Source: Leidyana gryllorum EB-2025a | Taxonomy: Eukaryota > Apicomplexa | DNA: 64,000 nucleotides | Direction of reading: 5' to 3' | Assembly: GCA_048772705.1 (NCBI GenBank) | Contig: JBLWGC010000159.1 | Coordinates: 124,001 to 188,000, forward strand | Shown: positions 39,200-49,645 of the stretch, piece by piece | How the letters are laid out: each line of letters begins with the position of its first letter | Numbering within the stretch: position 1 is the first letter of the stretch | Translations under genes and position numbers: made by a program | The notes under the pieces: model-generated | What the model saw: the letters and a program-made list of their open reading frames with translations, nothing else | Databases searched by the model: none | Told to the model about the DNA's origin: nothing

Positions 39200-39664
39200 A
39201 TGTGGTCAATCAACAAGACGCCCATCCACCCTGAGAGGATCTTTGTGGAGAGTGCTCATTGCCTCGGTGTCACGATCCCCAATCCACTGGTGTCCTGTCA
39301 TGTAATAGTCATTCCCAAGAAGAGCTATGCGACTTTGGCGGACATCCCTGTGGAGGAAGCTGACGATTTGTGGACATTGGCCAACACCGTTGCAGAGGCA
39401 CTGAAGAAGAAACGGAATGTCAAGTGCACCACTTTCCTCGACAATGACGGCTACGATGCCGGAAGACCTGTGAGACATCTATACGTCTCTGTTCTGCCCC
39501 GATCAGAAAAGGACATTGTTCCCAAAGATAAACTATACGACAAGACCGAGATGGAGGCCACTGTACCCGAAGCCAGTGAAGACAGCGTTGTCACATACAC
39601 CGCTGACCAAATTAAGTCCATGTCGGATCAGGCTGCTGAACTGAAGCCTTTGTTTTCCTCGTGA
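39200..39664 (+). CDS. HIT-family (FHIT-like) protein with degenerate histidine triad
   Basis: 154 aa, single exon. It follows FHIT/Aph1: HPERIFVESAHCLGVTIPN, then CHVIVIPKKS (GHVLV in FHIT), DNDGYDAGRPV and a conserved LPR after the triad. FHIT-type enzymes hydrolyse diadenosine polyphosphates through HxHxH, in which the middle His is the nucleophile. Here the triad reads RHLYVSVLPR, so the second and third His are Tyr and Ser. Hydrolase activity by the normal mechanism is unlikely; a binding or signalling role, or a changed activity, is possible. The N-terminal and substrate-side residues are otherwise well kept, which argues against a pseudogene. Confidence 0.85.
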   Translation: MWSINKTPIHPERIFVESAHCLGVTIPNPLVSCHVIVIPKKSYATLADIPVEEADDLWTLANTVAEALKKKRNVKCTTFLDNDGYDAGRPVRHLYVSVLPRSEKDIVPKDKLYDKTEMEATVPEASEDSVVTYTADQIKSMSDQAAELKPLFSS

Positions 39665-39669
39665 TATAT

Positions 39670-41254
39670 TCAGCTTCGTTGACACAAAATCGCATGAACA
39701 CTACTAGTCTGGTAGATGGTGTTAGCTGAGCTGTCCAACAGAGTCACAGGCGGAACTGTATGCAGGCCCTCCTCAATCACTAAGTACTCCAATTCGAAAG
39801 ATCGCACCTCCGCCGGTTCTATGTTTTCAAGCAACTGACAGAATAATTGTTGACAGCCAGTCCCTGAAACTAAGCTTACGAGTGGAAGTACTCCGATTGG
39901 ACACAACGCTTGACGCGGATCGTTCGGGGCACTGACCAGTATCTTCCCAATTCCACCGCTCAGGCTAAGATTGGTGACTTCATATACGCACGACAACTTG
40001 CTCCCCACTGCACACGCCTTTGGGCCGGTCAAAAATCTGCAGATCACTCCATCATCTTCCTCAGAGCCTTCCGGTACCCTCCAAATCAGAGGCAATAAGG
40101 CCTTGCTGCAGCTCGGGGACCATAACAGCGGATGGTCGCTGATACTGCCGTCCCGGTAAGCGGCATCGTGCCGCCACTTTATGTCGAGGAGGGCCATTGT
40201 CTTCCCCATCAGCTCACGAATGTGGGCTGGATTGTCCTCCTTGAGTACCAACTTGAACAAAAAGCTCTTCTTGTGGCCCAAATCGGCCAAGAGACTGCCT
40301 TCCTCGGATTCTATGTAGGGGCCGTCCAGAGAGGAGATCTCTACGGCCCAATTGGGCGCTCGCAGATCCAAGTGTCTCAACCGCAGACTTCCTGTTCGAC
40401 ACTTTGACTTGAGAGTGAGCTCTATAATGGCCCCTCTGCGACACTGACAATATGTTACGAAGGTGTTTTCAAAGCAAAGTGTCACTCACAGGTAGAGGAC
40501 TCATTTTGTGATAGATTTCGAATGGGTCATCGACAGAAACCGAATATTCCCGTTTCACGTGGTGCTGTATCGGCTTCTCCTCCACTTCCGAGAGATATGT
40601 AGTCGGCCAGGGTGAATTGGGAGCGCTTGAGGTCCGTATGACCTCACAAGACATGTCACATGATATGCTGCAAACACGACACGACACCATAGTCAGCACC
40701 TCCAAGACTCACGTGTATGTGCCTGCGCGCAACAGGGGGAACTCACAGATAGTGTCAAAGAACTCTCCCGGTCCCAGACACACAGGGGCCGCCGCGTTGT
40801 CATACAACACTCTCCCGACCAACGAGTCAGCATTGCCACTTCGTGCCGCAACCACTGTCGAGTCGCAATCTGTAGCCCAAATGCCCAATTGCACTCGGAA
40901 CTTGTTGGCTGTGAGGGTGGTCGCTGCCTCGGCTGGGGTACTCGGAACTAATTGGTGGTTGGAGACGTTCACATATGCTTTAAAGACTTCGCCAGCAAAG
41001 ATCTGCCTTGAACCAATTGCAGGACCCTCTCACGAGAACGCAACTCCTTACCCTTGGTCGGTAGGCAACAAATAGGTACCTGACGAGATCGCGTGTAGGG
41101 TGGACGGCGGCACCCGTCGATCGGGTACCGGCGGAGGAGCCCCTTCAACCTTCCACTGACTGTATGCCAACATCTCCATCGAGTCCAGCAGAGAAGCGAG
41201 CCGCATCGCGCTGCCTGTGCGGAGTGCCTCCATATGGGGATGAGCTAAACGCAT
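39670..41254 (-). CDS. TRAPPC13: Trafficking protein particle complex subunit 13
   Basis: The start at 41254 gives MRLAHPHMEALRTG, like the MRLTKP start region of TRAPPC13. Exons are joined by introns at about 41000-41045 (phase 2, joining LLPTDQG to QIFAGEVFKAYVNVSN), 40674-40727 and 40448-40492. Landmarks: VCLGPGEFFDTICEFPLLRA, GTYTISC, YSVSVDDPFEIYHKM, and RRGAIIELTLKSKCRTGSLR followed by LRHLDLRAPNW. These correspond to the beta-sandwich-like domains of TRAPPC13, a subunit of the TRAPPIII complex acting in ER-Golgi traffic and autophagy. The stop codon is 5 nt from the convergent HIT stop. The similarity is distributed rather than motif-based, so confidence is moderate to high. Confidence 0.8.
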
Positions 41255-41381
41255 CACCCGCTAGAGACCATATGGTGTGTGGTGGTGGCCATTATCTCAC
41301 CACAAGCAATAGATTCTTGGGCACTCCATTGACTTGGGATTGCCTCCGACGTCCGGCCTGACTCATACTTTTTTGAAGGCA

Positions 41382-43214
41382 ATGAGGGTGGAATCATTTA
41401 AGTACAACTTCGCCCCCTCCACTGACAACGCCGATGGGCGTGCGGCGGCCGCATTCGCACAGGACTTATTGGAACATTACCTCCAGGGCAAAAGAGAAGA
41501 CTTTGATGCAATCATCGATGCTACGCACATAACAAAGCGTGAGGCTGTGGCATCTGGCCTGCTGGAGTCACTGGACGGAAAACTCAAGTGGCAGCTTGAA
41601 GCCGCCCCAACGAAGGTCCCCTTCCCTCGGTTACATCAGCTATGGGGACATGTGCCTCCTTGGTTTCAGGACAAAGTCCCCCAAGCCATAATCGAGAAGC
41701 TTTGTCCCCCAGTACCACAAAGCCCCCTAACACTCCCGGAGAAGATGAAGTCCCTAACCTTAGAAGCGAGCGCGGTTCCCCGCAAGTGGAACTTTGGAGG
41801 CAGCACTGGATTTGAGGAGGACCGAATGTACTTTGGCCTCGGGGGAGCCCGACCCTTTCTCTTTGGTACTCGATGGAGCGGCGACTGCAACGTTTCTGCA
41901 CTGAGTACCGGAACATTCCCTTCTGTAGAGTTTTCATTGAGTCGACCAGTGCTGCCCTTTATCAAATCCGGAGCACGAGCACTGCCTGCATTGGGCAGTT
42001 TCAGTCTGTCGTGGCTGAACCGCAGCCACCAAAACCACTTGGAGTATCTATTGAAAGAGCGGTTCATGGCTCTGCGGGCAGAATACGCCAAGAATAAGGA
42101 TAACAAAGTGTATTGGGTGAGCGAATGGATCAAAGCTACTTGGGAATGCTAACCATTCACGCAGGGACTCGACAAGTACAAAGCCGCCATCCGTACCTCT
42201 TTGTACCTCAAGAAGATCCCCAATGACGGGTGAGCTTTATATGACACAAAGACTCAAAGTGTTCGACCTCGCACAGACTCAGTCTCCAAGAGAAGCTGTT
42301 CCACACACTTGGGTTCTCCAAGACGAAGCGCATCGAGCGACCTCAACTATCAGTGCGGCTGGACGCCCAAGGCAATCTCCAGACACCGATCGACGGTGGA
42401 CTGAAAGCGAGGGAAACTATCGGAGAGGCTACCGTTTCCGCCCGAGCCACTTGGACTCCTTGCGAGATACTGGTGAGTGGGCAATCTTATGGTGCCCAGT
42501 GACTTTTGGTTCAGTGTTGGAAACTCGGAGGCTATGTCGGGGCAGTGGGGTACCCATTCGTGTCCCCCAAGTCCCAGCCGGATAAGACAATGGGTCACGG
42601 CATCAGTGATATCCCTGTTTATAAACGGATGTTCGCTGGTGGTGCCACGAAAAAGGGGTTGAGGACACCGCTTAGAGGACTAGCTAGTGATAGAGTGGGC
42701 GGCTATGTGGTCCCCCCTTCACCAAGTACGCCGGGCTCATCATCCCCGTCGTTGAGTCTCGGTAAAGACATGGTCGAGCACATGGGAGGCCAGTTCGGAA
42801 CTGGAGCTTCTCTTGAATTCCTGATGCCGTCGCTGTATCATTTGGTGGACTCTCCGTAAGTCTTAAGCCAAACTTTCTCTCCACATCGCAATCAATACTC
42901 AGATCTGTTGATAAGTTCCCCACATTGGCCAAAGCAATGAAGGCCGTGCGACCCATGGCCTTCCTAGATGGGGGAATGGTATTATCTGATCTGCCACGCA
43001 GGGCGGCAGACCTCAAAGATGGATTACATCTTACGAAAGGTGAACAATCGTCGGTTGCCAGACGCTGAAATCAATGCAAATGCTCGTGATAGGTGTCGGC
43101 TTGTCAGCTCCATGGATGGGCGATATGCGTGTGGAGGCTACCTGGGGGTGGCCACATTGGAAGGCCTCGACCACCAAGCCCTCGAAATTCCAGATTGCTG
43201 TGCTTAAAGGATGA
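41382..43214 (+). CDS. SAM50: SAM50/Omp85-type outer mitochondrial membrane beta-barrel
   Basis: Exons of about 41382-42115, 42165-42230, 42288-42470, 42514-42856, 42901-43038 and 43091-43214 join in phase. The C-terminal barrel has the Omp85 signature (ISDIPVYKRMFAGGATKKGL, where the family has a Phe-x-x-Gly-Gly motif and RGF), GTGASLEFLMPSLYHL, RPMAFLDGGMVL, and a final strand series (GVGLSAPWMGDMRVEATWGW, ending FQIAVLKG). The last 52-nt intron (43039-43090) was placed because only that join restores the terminal strands. SAM50 inserts beta-barrel proteins into the mitochondrial outer membrane. No clear POTRA domain is visible in the N-terminal 80 residues (MRVESFKYNFAPSTDN). The start could be slightly different. 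Confidence 0.75.
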
Positions 43215-43224
43215 TAGATGGTTC

Positions 43225-44807
43225 CTAGGCGAGCTTTTTCGTGTCTGCGAGACTAACGGAGTGGCCCTTCCGATGCACAACGATAAAAGTGGCGGTGATT
43301 AGACTCAAAAGTGCAACTATCAGCAGTTTGGCATAACCGGGAACAGGTTCACGCCAATTAGGGATCGCTTCAGTCCACCGCAAACAAAGCAGGAACTCGG
43401 AAGTGAGAACCGCCATCAAGAGCCAAGCTTGGACACCGAGCCTGCGATGAGTGCGCCGTTCACGTAGCTCAAGACTGGATGGTGATGACTCCAATCCGCT
43501 ACCCGATTCCGAAAGAAAGGCGTGAACCTCTGACACGGCGGGCGCTGCAGCAAAGCCCACAATCAGCGTGCGCAAGGCACAAATCCAATGGCCAGGCTCG
43601 AGATTCAGGCTTGCTTTCAGCAAAAAGTAGTTGAGATCGAACATATTGATCTGCACAAACACACACACGATTGTGGAAATGATGGAGGCGTAGATGCCAC
43701 TCACGAAGAATACCAGGACGCAAAGTGTCAGAAATCTACCACAATCAGCGAACCAGCTGATGTTCCCGTACTCAGACCTGCATAGCAGCGAGTCTGGTCT
43801 TGGGCCAGTCAGAGCTCACCAAACGAAAGGGAGGAAGGCATGCCTCCATGACTCGCTATGTCTTGGGGATTCAACGGTCGAGATCCATCTGTATGTCTGG
43901 AGAGGGAAACGTGTAATCTGATGCAACGGCCGACACCTTTGTCACCTTCATTTGAAATCCGTTGCAAATCTTCATCCCCAACCACATTCCCAAAAGGTTG
44001 CAGCCGAAGACATCGAGAAGGAGGTGATCCCACCAGCACTGCGTTCCTTTCGATGTTGATATGAGCTTTGAATTCAGGCGTACCTCAAAGAAGTTTGGTA
44101 ATTTGTGGCGCAATATGAGTTCAGAAACCTCGAAAACTAATGAAGCCGCCCATAATAGGGTCCAATCTCTGAGGATAACGGCCTTCACCAACCACCCAAG
44201 TAGATGAGCCGCAACAAAGATGTCTAGTTTGTCCTTGAGAGCGTGCCATGGATCGGGTGCTTCTGAGTCGTACAGAACACATGTGGCAGCATAGGATTTT
44301 TCAGCTTTGATCTCCAGCAAAGATGGGTCAACCGCCTCGAGGACTCTCTTCACATCGAATACATTCTGGGCAGTAAGCAATTGATGCTACGAACACTGAT
44401 CGAGAGTGGTCTAATCACCTGGGAGAGGACAAAGATTAGTAGAATAAGGTATAGAAGTGTTGCTCCTTTGACAACCCTCCAGAATGTAAGAGAGGGGCGG
44501 ACAAAAATGCCATCCGGGAAGTGCAAAGCGGCGAATACCAGGAATACTACAACTCCAGAAAGAATTCCGCTGTGTGTACCCCGGATCACCACATCTTGAG
44601 GAGGGCTACTCACTATATCAGATTGCTGCGTATGTCATGGCCGCCAAATAGTAGAGAGCACGAGAAAACTACGAATAGAACGAAACATAAGATAGCAACT
44701 GTGTGAGGTCGGGAAGGCGGTTGGTATGGTTGAAATGCTCTGATCGACGCAGGAAGATACTCTTTATCGGATAGTGCGGCGGCAGATTGGACACCGACAT
44801 CAGGCAT
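43225..44807 (-). CDS. PTDSS: Phosphatidylserine synthase (base-exchange type, PTDSS)
   Basis: The ATG at 44807 starts a cytosolic N-terminus and the first membrane helix (TVAILCFVLFVVFSCSLLFG). An intron (about 44568-44615) joins NLIY to GILSGVVVFLVFAALHFPDG. The catalytic region follows: KSYAATCVLYDS, KLDIFVAAHLLGWLVKAVIL, ELILRHKLPNFFE and, after an intron, CWWDHLLLDVFGCNLLGMWL. Later exons hold INMFDLNYFLLKASLNLEP and further helices. NF-E-CWWD-x(3)-LD is the family hallmark. The enzyme exchanges the head group of phosphatidylcholine or ethanolamine for serine in ER membranes. Several transmembrane segments are present. The stop is 10 nt from the convergent SAM50 stop; the start is 19 nt from the lipase A stop on the same strand. 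Confidence 0.92.
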
Positions 44808-44826
44808 GATTAGTTATTTTTTCCAT

Positions 44827-46971
44827 TCAAAGAAGCATGGGGCAACCATCACACCACCATTGGAAATCATATCCACAAGCTGCCTGAGAGAATTTGCAAG
44901 CAACAGAGCACACGTGTGCTGCGCCAAGGACACCCAGGGACGGTACTTGGTTTAATCCCGGAATGGTAACCTGAAACAACTTGGTAAGCAGAGTGGCGAG
45001 TGTAGATGGTCGATTGCGCTCCCCAGACGGAAATATGGTTTGCATAACCGCATCAATCCCCTTTCCACCGGCACGGTCGCTGTAATCCACATCAATTTCG
45101 ACCAAACCATAGTTGTCGGCATAGTGGTCCCTCCCTTCGCCTGCGAAAGGAGATCCAAACATCAGCCCCGTTTGCTTCCACTCACCTGGCGTGGTCATGT
45201 GTCCTCGCGTGCATCGCGGCCATCCGTTGGCGCTGTTCCCATCGTAACACGGCATGTATGCAAGGCCGTCCCCGATATCCAGCAAAACCCGTCCGTTCAC
45301 AATCCTTCGGAAGCGTTCCGACCCTTCGGAGTTGAATACGCGTGGAGGGGCGTAGAAAGCCCCGGCGATGTCGGCCCCACACGCCTCCAAACCATACCGT
45401 TCGGCAAAGTACAAGGCCAAAAGTTGAGCAACTCCTGCCCCAAGTGAGTGCCCTGAATTGCCGAGGCAAGTTTTAACCGCCCAGTCCACACTGTGTTATC
45501 TTACCCGAGAAGATTATGTGGGTATCTTGGCAGGAACATTGAGCTTTTGCGGTTTCTTTGGATATGTAAGCCTCGATTGGGGGTCCGATTGTGTTAACGA
45601 GTCCGATGAATCCGCTGTGTGCCCGGATATTGCCGTCCAGGGCGAAGGGTACTTGTCCATACTCAAAATCAGCGGACCACTCGAACATGGATGCGGTTCC
45701 TCGAACGGTCACGACAAAAGCACAAGGATGGATGCGACTTCGACTGACAAACGCGATTGGCAGACTGTCTCGTTTGAGGCCTTCTTCTTTGAAAATTGGG
45801 TCGCCTGGCGTATGTCAACGTGATAGTCAGTCCGGTTGGGAGGAGGAATAGTGGTTTACCTTCTTGTCGAGACGTGACCACAAAAGGCACGTCCCATCCG
45901 GGGTGGAGGATAGGTGGATGGATTCTCTCAGCGCCGCAGAGGAATGGTTTCCTGCTGAAGGAAGAGGCGATCATGAGTCCGCGGAAGAGGGTGAGATAGG
46001 TGAGGGATTCTTGGACAATGATATTCTCGGGGATCTTTCTCGGGAGCATCTTTTCGGCTGAGCCGTTAAGAAGGTCAATGAAGAGAATGGGGAGAGCGAG
46101 TTTGGGGTCGTGGAATTTGAAGCTTGGAGGCAGATAGGGGCGATAGAGGCTCTCTTGATGGAGGTCGCAAGAGTGGTCGGGGAAATCTTCGCGAGTGTAG
46201 GCATAGTCGCTCATTGTCTCTCGACAGTTGGCATCTTGTTCAGACTCGCCACAAATGAGTAAGGAGCCGACGATGTCTTCCATGAAGCAGAAATAGACAT
46301 TGTCTTCGAAGGGTTGTGATATGGCCTCTGCGTCACTGAGCTGACAGAGCAGATCCGTAATGGATCTAAGTTTCTGGCCGAGTCGACTCTCATCAAAAAT
46401 CTTCGAGATGATCCCCATCAGCAGAGGCCATGTCTGTCAAAGGGTCATCCAAGATGTCATCGCCAGCAACAAAGCAGCCTACCACAGCGTTTCTTGGAGC
46501 GTCAGCCGGGAAGTTGATCTCAGAGGCAGCATTGTGGTCGAGTCCAGGAACAGACACTTTGTTGCCATTCACGACTTCCCAGGCGCCATCGTCCGGATTA
46601 AACAGCAGTTCTGACCTGTTCGGTGCGAGCCCGGCCGCCGTGTTTGCCAGCATTACGGATACCTCTGACTTGAAGAGTTGAGTAATGGCCATGGTGAAGG
46701 CATCACCAAAGCCTTCGAAACACCACGGGTGACCAATGCTGTACACGTTCTGGCTATATGCCACTGTGGGGAAAAACTTGGTCGTGCTCCGTTCGCCCTG
46801 TTTCATCGGGCGATAGCGATACAGTGGAAAGTACGTAGGCTCATACGAGGCCCCATCACTACGATCAAGTGCTGCGGGAAGGCCAGGTGCTTCATAAGGA
46901 GTTGGGGTGGTTGAGGAACTACTACCCCATTTGCCACCAAGCAGTGTGCCGATACCCCAAGGTAACTTCAT
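44827..46971 (-). CDS. Class-3 (fungal-type) lipase, copy A
   Basis: Multi-exon gene from the ATG at 46971 (MKLPWGIGTLLGGKWG). A 49-nt intron near 46432-46480 joins DAPRNAV to TWPLLMGIISKIFDESR. Lipase-3 landmarks in order: SLTYLTLFRGLMIA, HPGWDVPFVV, VRGTASMFEWSADFEYG (the strand before the nucleophile elbow), the catalytic serine in GHSLGAGVAQLLALYF, and a C-terminal domain ending FQWWCDGCPMLL. The gene is the most downstream of three tandem paralogues. The alpha/beta hydrolase fold and GxSxG imply a Ser-Asp-His triad; the substrate (triacylglycerol or other ester) is not deducible. A Cys-rich, possibly secreted N-terminal region is shared with copies B and C. Confidence 0.8.
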
Positions 46972-47141
46972 TTATGGTATCACCGTCAGTGCACCGTACT
47001 GTGTCTTCGTGTTCGTGTTTGCGTTTGCGTTCGTAGGTTTCTTCCTCTGATTGGTTGTTGTTCTTCCTACATTTCTTCTAGACATAAAATGCGATACGTG
47101 CCGATCCATGTAACTAACTAAAAGACGGCGTCAGACCCTAC

Positions 47142-49643
47142 TTACAGGTCAATGACACCCTCTGGCAAGCCATCACACCACCACTTGAATTCTCCCCACG
47201 GCAGCCCATGACAAGCCACCGACAAGGCGCATCCGAAGGACGCGACATGAGCCGCCGCCAACTCCTGTTTGGTTGGCAGCAGCTTCATGACCGAATTAGG
47301 CACCACGAAGTTTACAGCCGCCGTTATCATTCGCTTCGTAAAGCGACTGAAAGTGCTGCTGGCGAGGGTGGCGTCAAAGAGAATATCAGACCCCATTTGT
47401 TGACGCTCCCGATCGTGGTGTGGGTCGTGTGCGACTTCCGGTCCCCTGTAGAGAATAACGTTCTCATCAGCCGGGATATTATCTTGCGCTGCAGCTGCTT
47501 GGCGCTTCGCAAGTTCATACATTTCATGTATCTCCACATCAGTAACATACGGCGGGTCGACTGACGTGTGCTTATGCAGGACAGTAACATTCAGACCTTC
47601 GCGGATAAAATCTACGTCCAACTGGAGGAGCCATCATCAGTTTACGTCGATCAGCTTTCACTCGCTCACCAAGATTCTTCCATCATTCTCGCCATATTCG
47701 TCTCGTCCAACACCAGGCAGACTGGCGTGCTCTCGGCCACAACGCGCATACCCCAGTCGCGCATTCTCAGTGTGACAGGGCAGATGGTATAAGGGATCTG
47801 CAATGTCGATCAAGTGTCGCCCGTTGACGGTCTCGCGGTATCGATCCACCGCTGCATCAACCATCACACGAGGACTGGCAAAGAATACGCCATCCACTCG
47901 GAGATTGCAATCCAATTCCTACACACACACATCCGCCGAAACTCACGATTATATGGCACAATGGTTACCTCGGAGTAGGCGATGGCTAAGTGGAGCGCTA
48001 ATAGCTGCCCCACTCCACCCCCCAGACTGTGTCCGTGCACTATCAAGCGAGTGTTGAGGCAGGTGCAGTCATTCTGCCTCGACAAGCGTTCCAGAGCCCC
48101 TCGGATGTAGCCCACAACGGTATTAACAATGTCGGTGTATCCTTGATGTTTACCACCCAGAGTCCCATCTGGCGCTGCCAATGGAGCGGTCCAATAGTTA
48201 AAGTCCAACAGCCACTCCAAGCGAGAAGCGGTACCCCTTACAGCGATGTTGAAGTGACACTTATCCTGGGAGCTTTGTGACATGAACATCATCGGCAAGT
48301 GGTTCTGCAGGGGGTCAACTTCGAACATTGGGTCCCCTTCAAGACGACGGATTTTACCGAAACACATTGAATTGACTTTTACTTACGTGGCAACTGAATA
48401 TTGAAGATGTGGACCAAGTCCCATCCAGGAATGAGCTGAAATCCCGCGGGCAGTTCGCTGTCACACAGCAATTGGTCAACGGCGGGATAGATCAACATGG
48501 AGGCTCTGAAGAGTGTCAAATACGTCAACAGTTCCCGCGATCTTATTTTCTTTGGAATAAAGCCTGGCAGCGGTCGAAGATCTTCCAAATCCAAAGGAAT
48601 CTGAACGAACGAAATACCATTGAGTGGAGAAGAGTGGGGGTGTGGCGGCTCGTTCTCACGTAAAGGTCTTTGTCATCGAAATCGAAGGCCCGCAGCTTCT
48701 CCGACCAGGGACCCTCTCGTTGGAAAGTGGTGCGTGGAGGGTAACAAGTGGCTGTTGGAAACTCCGCAATCTTCGGCCAGCCCCGTTGACTCTTGCATAC
48801 CGCGTCTCGTCGAGGCACAGCAGCCACTCCTGTGCACATCAGAGTACTCAGGAGAGTGTCAACGACGGCACACGTGAACGGAGTGATCTCGTGGAGGTCG
48901 GGAACAGTCGCCTCGACGTCGCTGAAGCGACACATTGTGTCGGCGAAGAGGGACATTCGAGTCTTGAGGGGAGCGCCGTCAGGGTATGTGAAGAACCGCT
49001 TGAAGGCGGGCACTATTTTCGCAACAGCCACAAGGGTCTCGAGACTCCAAGACTTCAAGTTGAGATATGGGGCGATCTCGGGTGGTAGGAGACTTTCGTG
49101 CACTACCTCCGATATCTGCAGTCTGGACAGATGCTCTCCCAAATGGTCGTCGGAGGTCCAAGGTGAGAAGGGTGCTTCAGCTGTTTTGGGCAGGGAGCCA
49201 TTAGCCAAGAGATTGCCACCAAAGTGCCATAGAATCTCACAGAACTCGTCTGGTGGTTGTGGGTTACCGGTGATGTGAGCCACCTGTGGGTCAGGGACGA
49301 ATGGCCAATCGGCAGGTGCAGCAGCCACATAGCGTCCACTGACATTCTCACATTCCAACTTGGCCCACTGTGCTGGGGGAATGATCAGCTCGCCAGTTTT
49401 CGAGTCAAAATGCTGCTCGAACTTGTTCAAGAGCAGCTTGGTGGCCCCTACTGATATCTTCTGCGATAATAGCGTGTCTAACACACGCGGTAGAGCGCTG
49501 GTAACGCCGTTCTCACACCACCCCAAAGACTCTGGAGCTCCAAGCCGATCTGGGAGCTGCGCTATTGTGTTTTTCGGCACTACATAGTCAAGTGCTGAGG
49601 AAACGAGGGTAAATAAACACCAAGTATGTCTCGATATCATCAT
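47142..49643 (-). CDS. Class-3 lipase, copy B
   Basis: The start at 49643 (MMISRHTWCLFTLVSSALDY) gives a probable signal peptide. The long N-terminal domain includes DVEATVPDLHEITPFTCAVV and Cys residues aligned with copies A and C. Then come RELLTYLTLFRASMLIYPAV, LIPGWDLVHIFNIQ, IAVRGTASRLEWLLDFNYW, the serine nucleophile in VHGHSLGGGVGQLLALHL, and VDGVFFASPRVMVDAAVDRY. The gene ends FKWWCDGLPEGVIDL, like copy A. At least four GT-AG introns are needed. The start codon is only 2 nt after the stop of copy C on the same strand (TGA-TC-ATG). Confidence 0.8.
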
Positions 49644-49645
49644 GA

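Noticed and set aside
40617-41075. 152-aa plus-strand ORF opposite TRAPPC13
   Set aside because: The minus strand carries conserved TRAPPC13 exons across the same bases.
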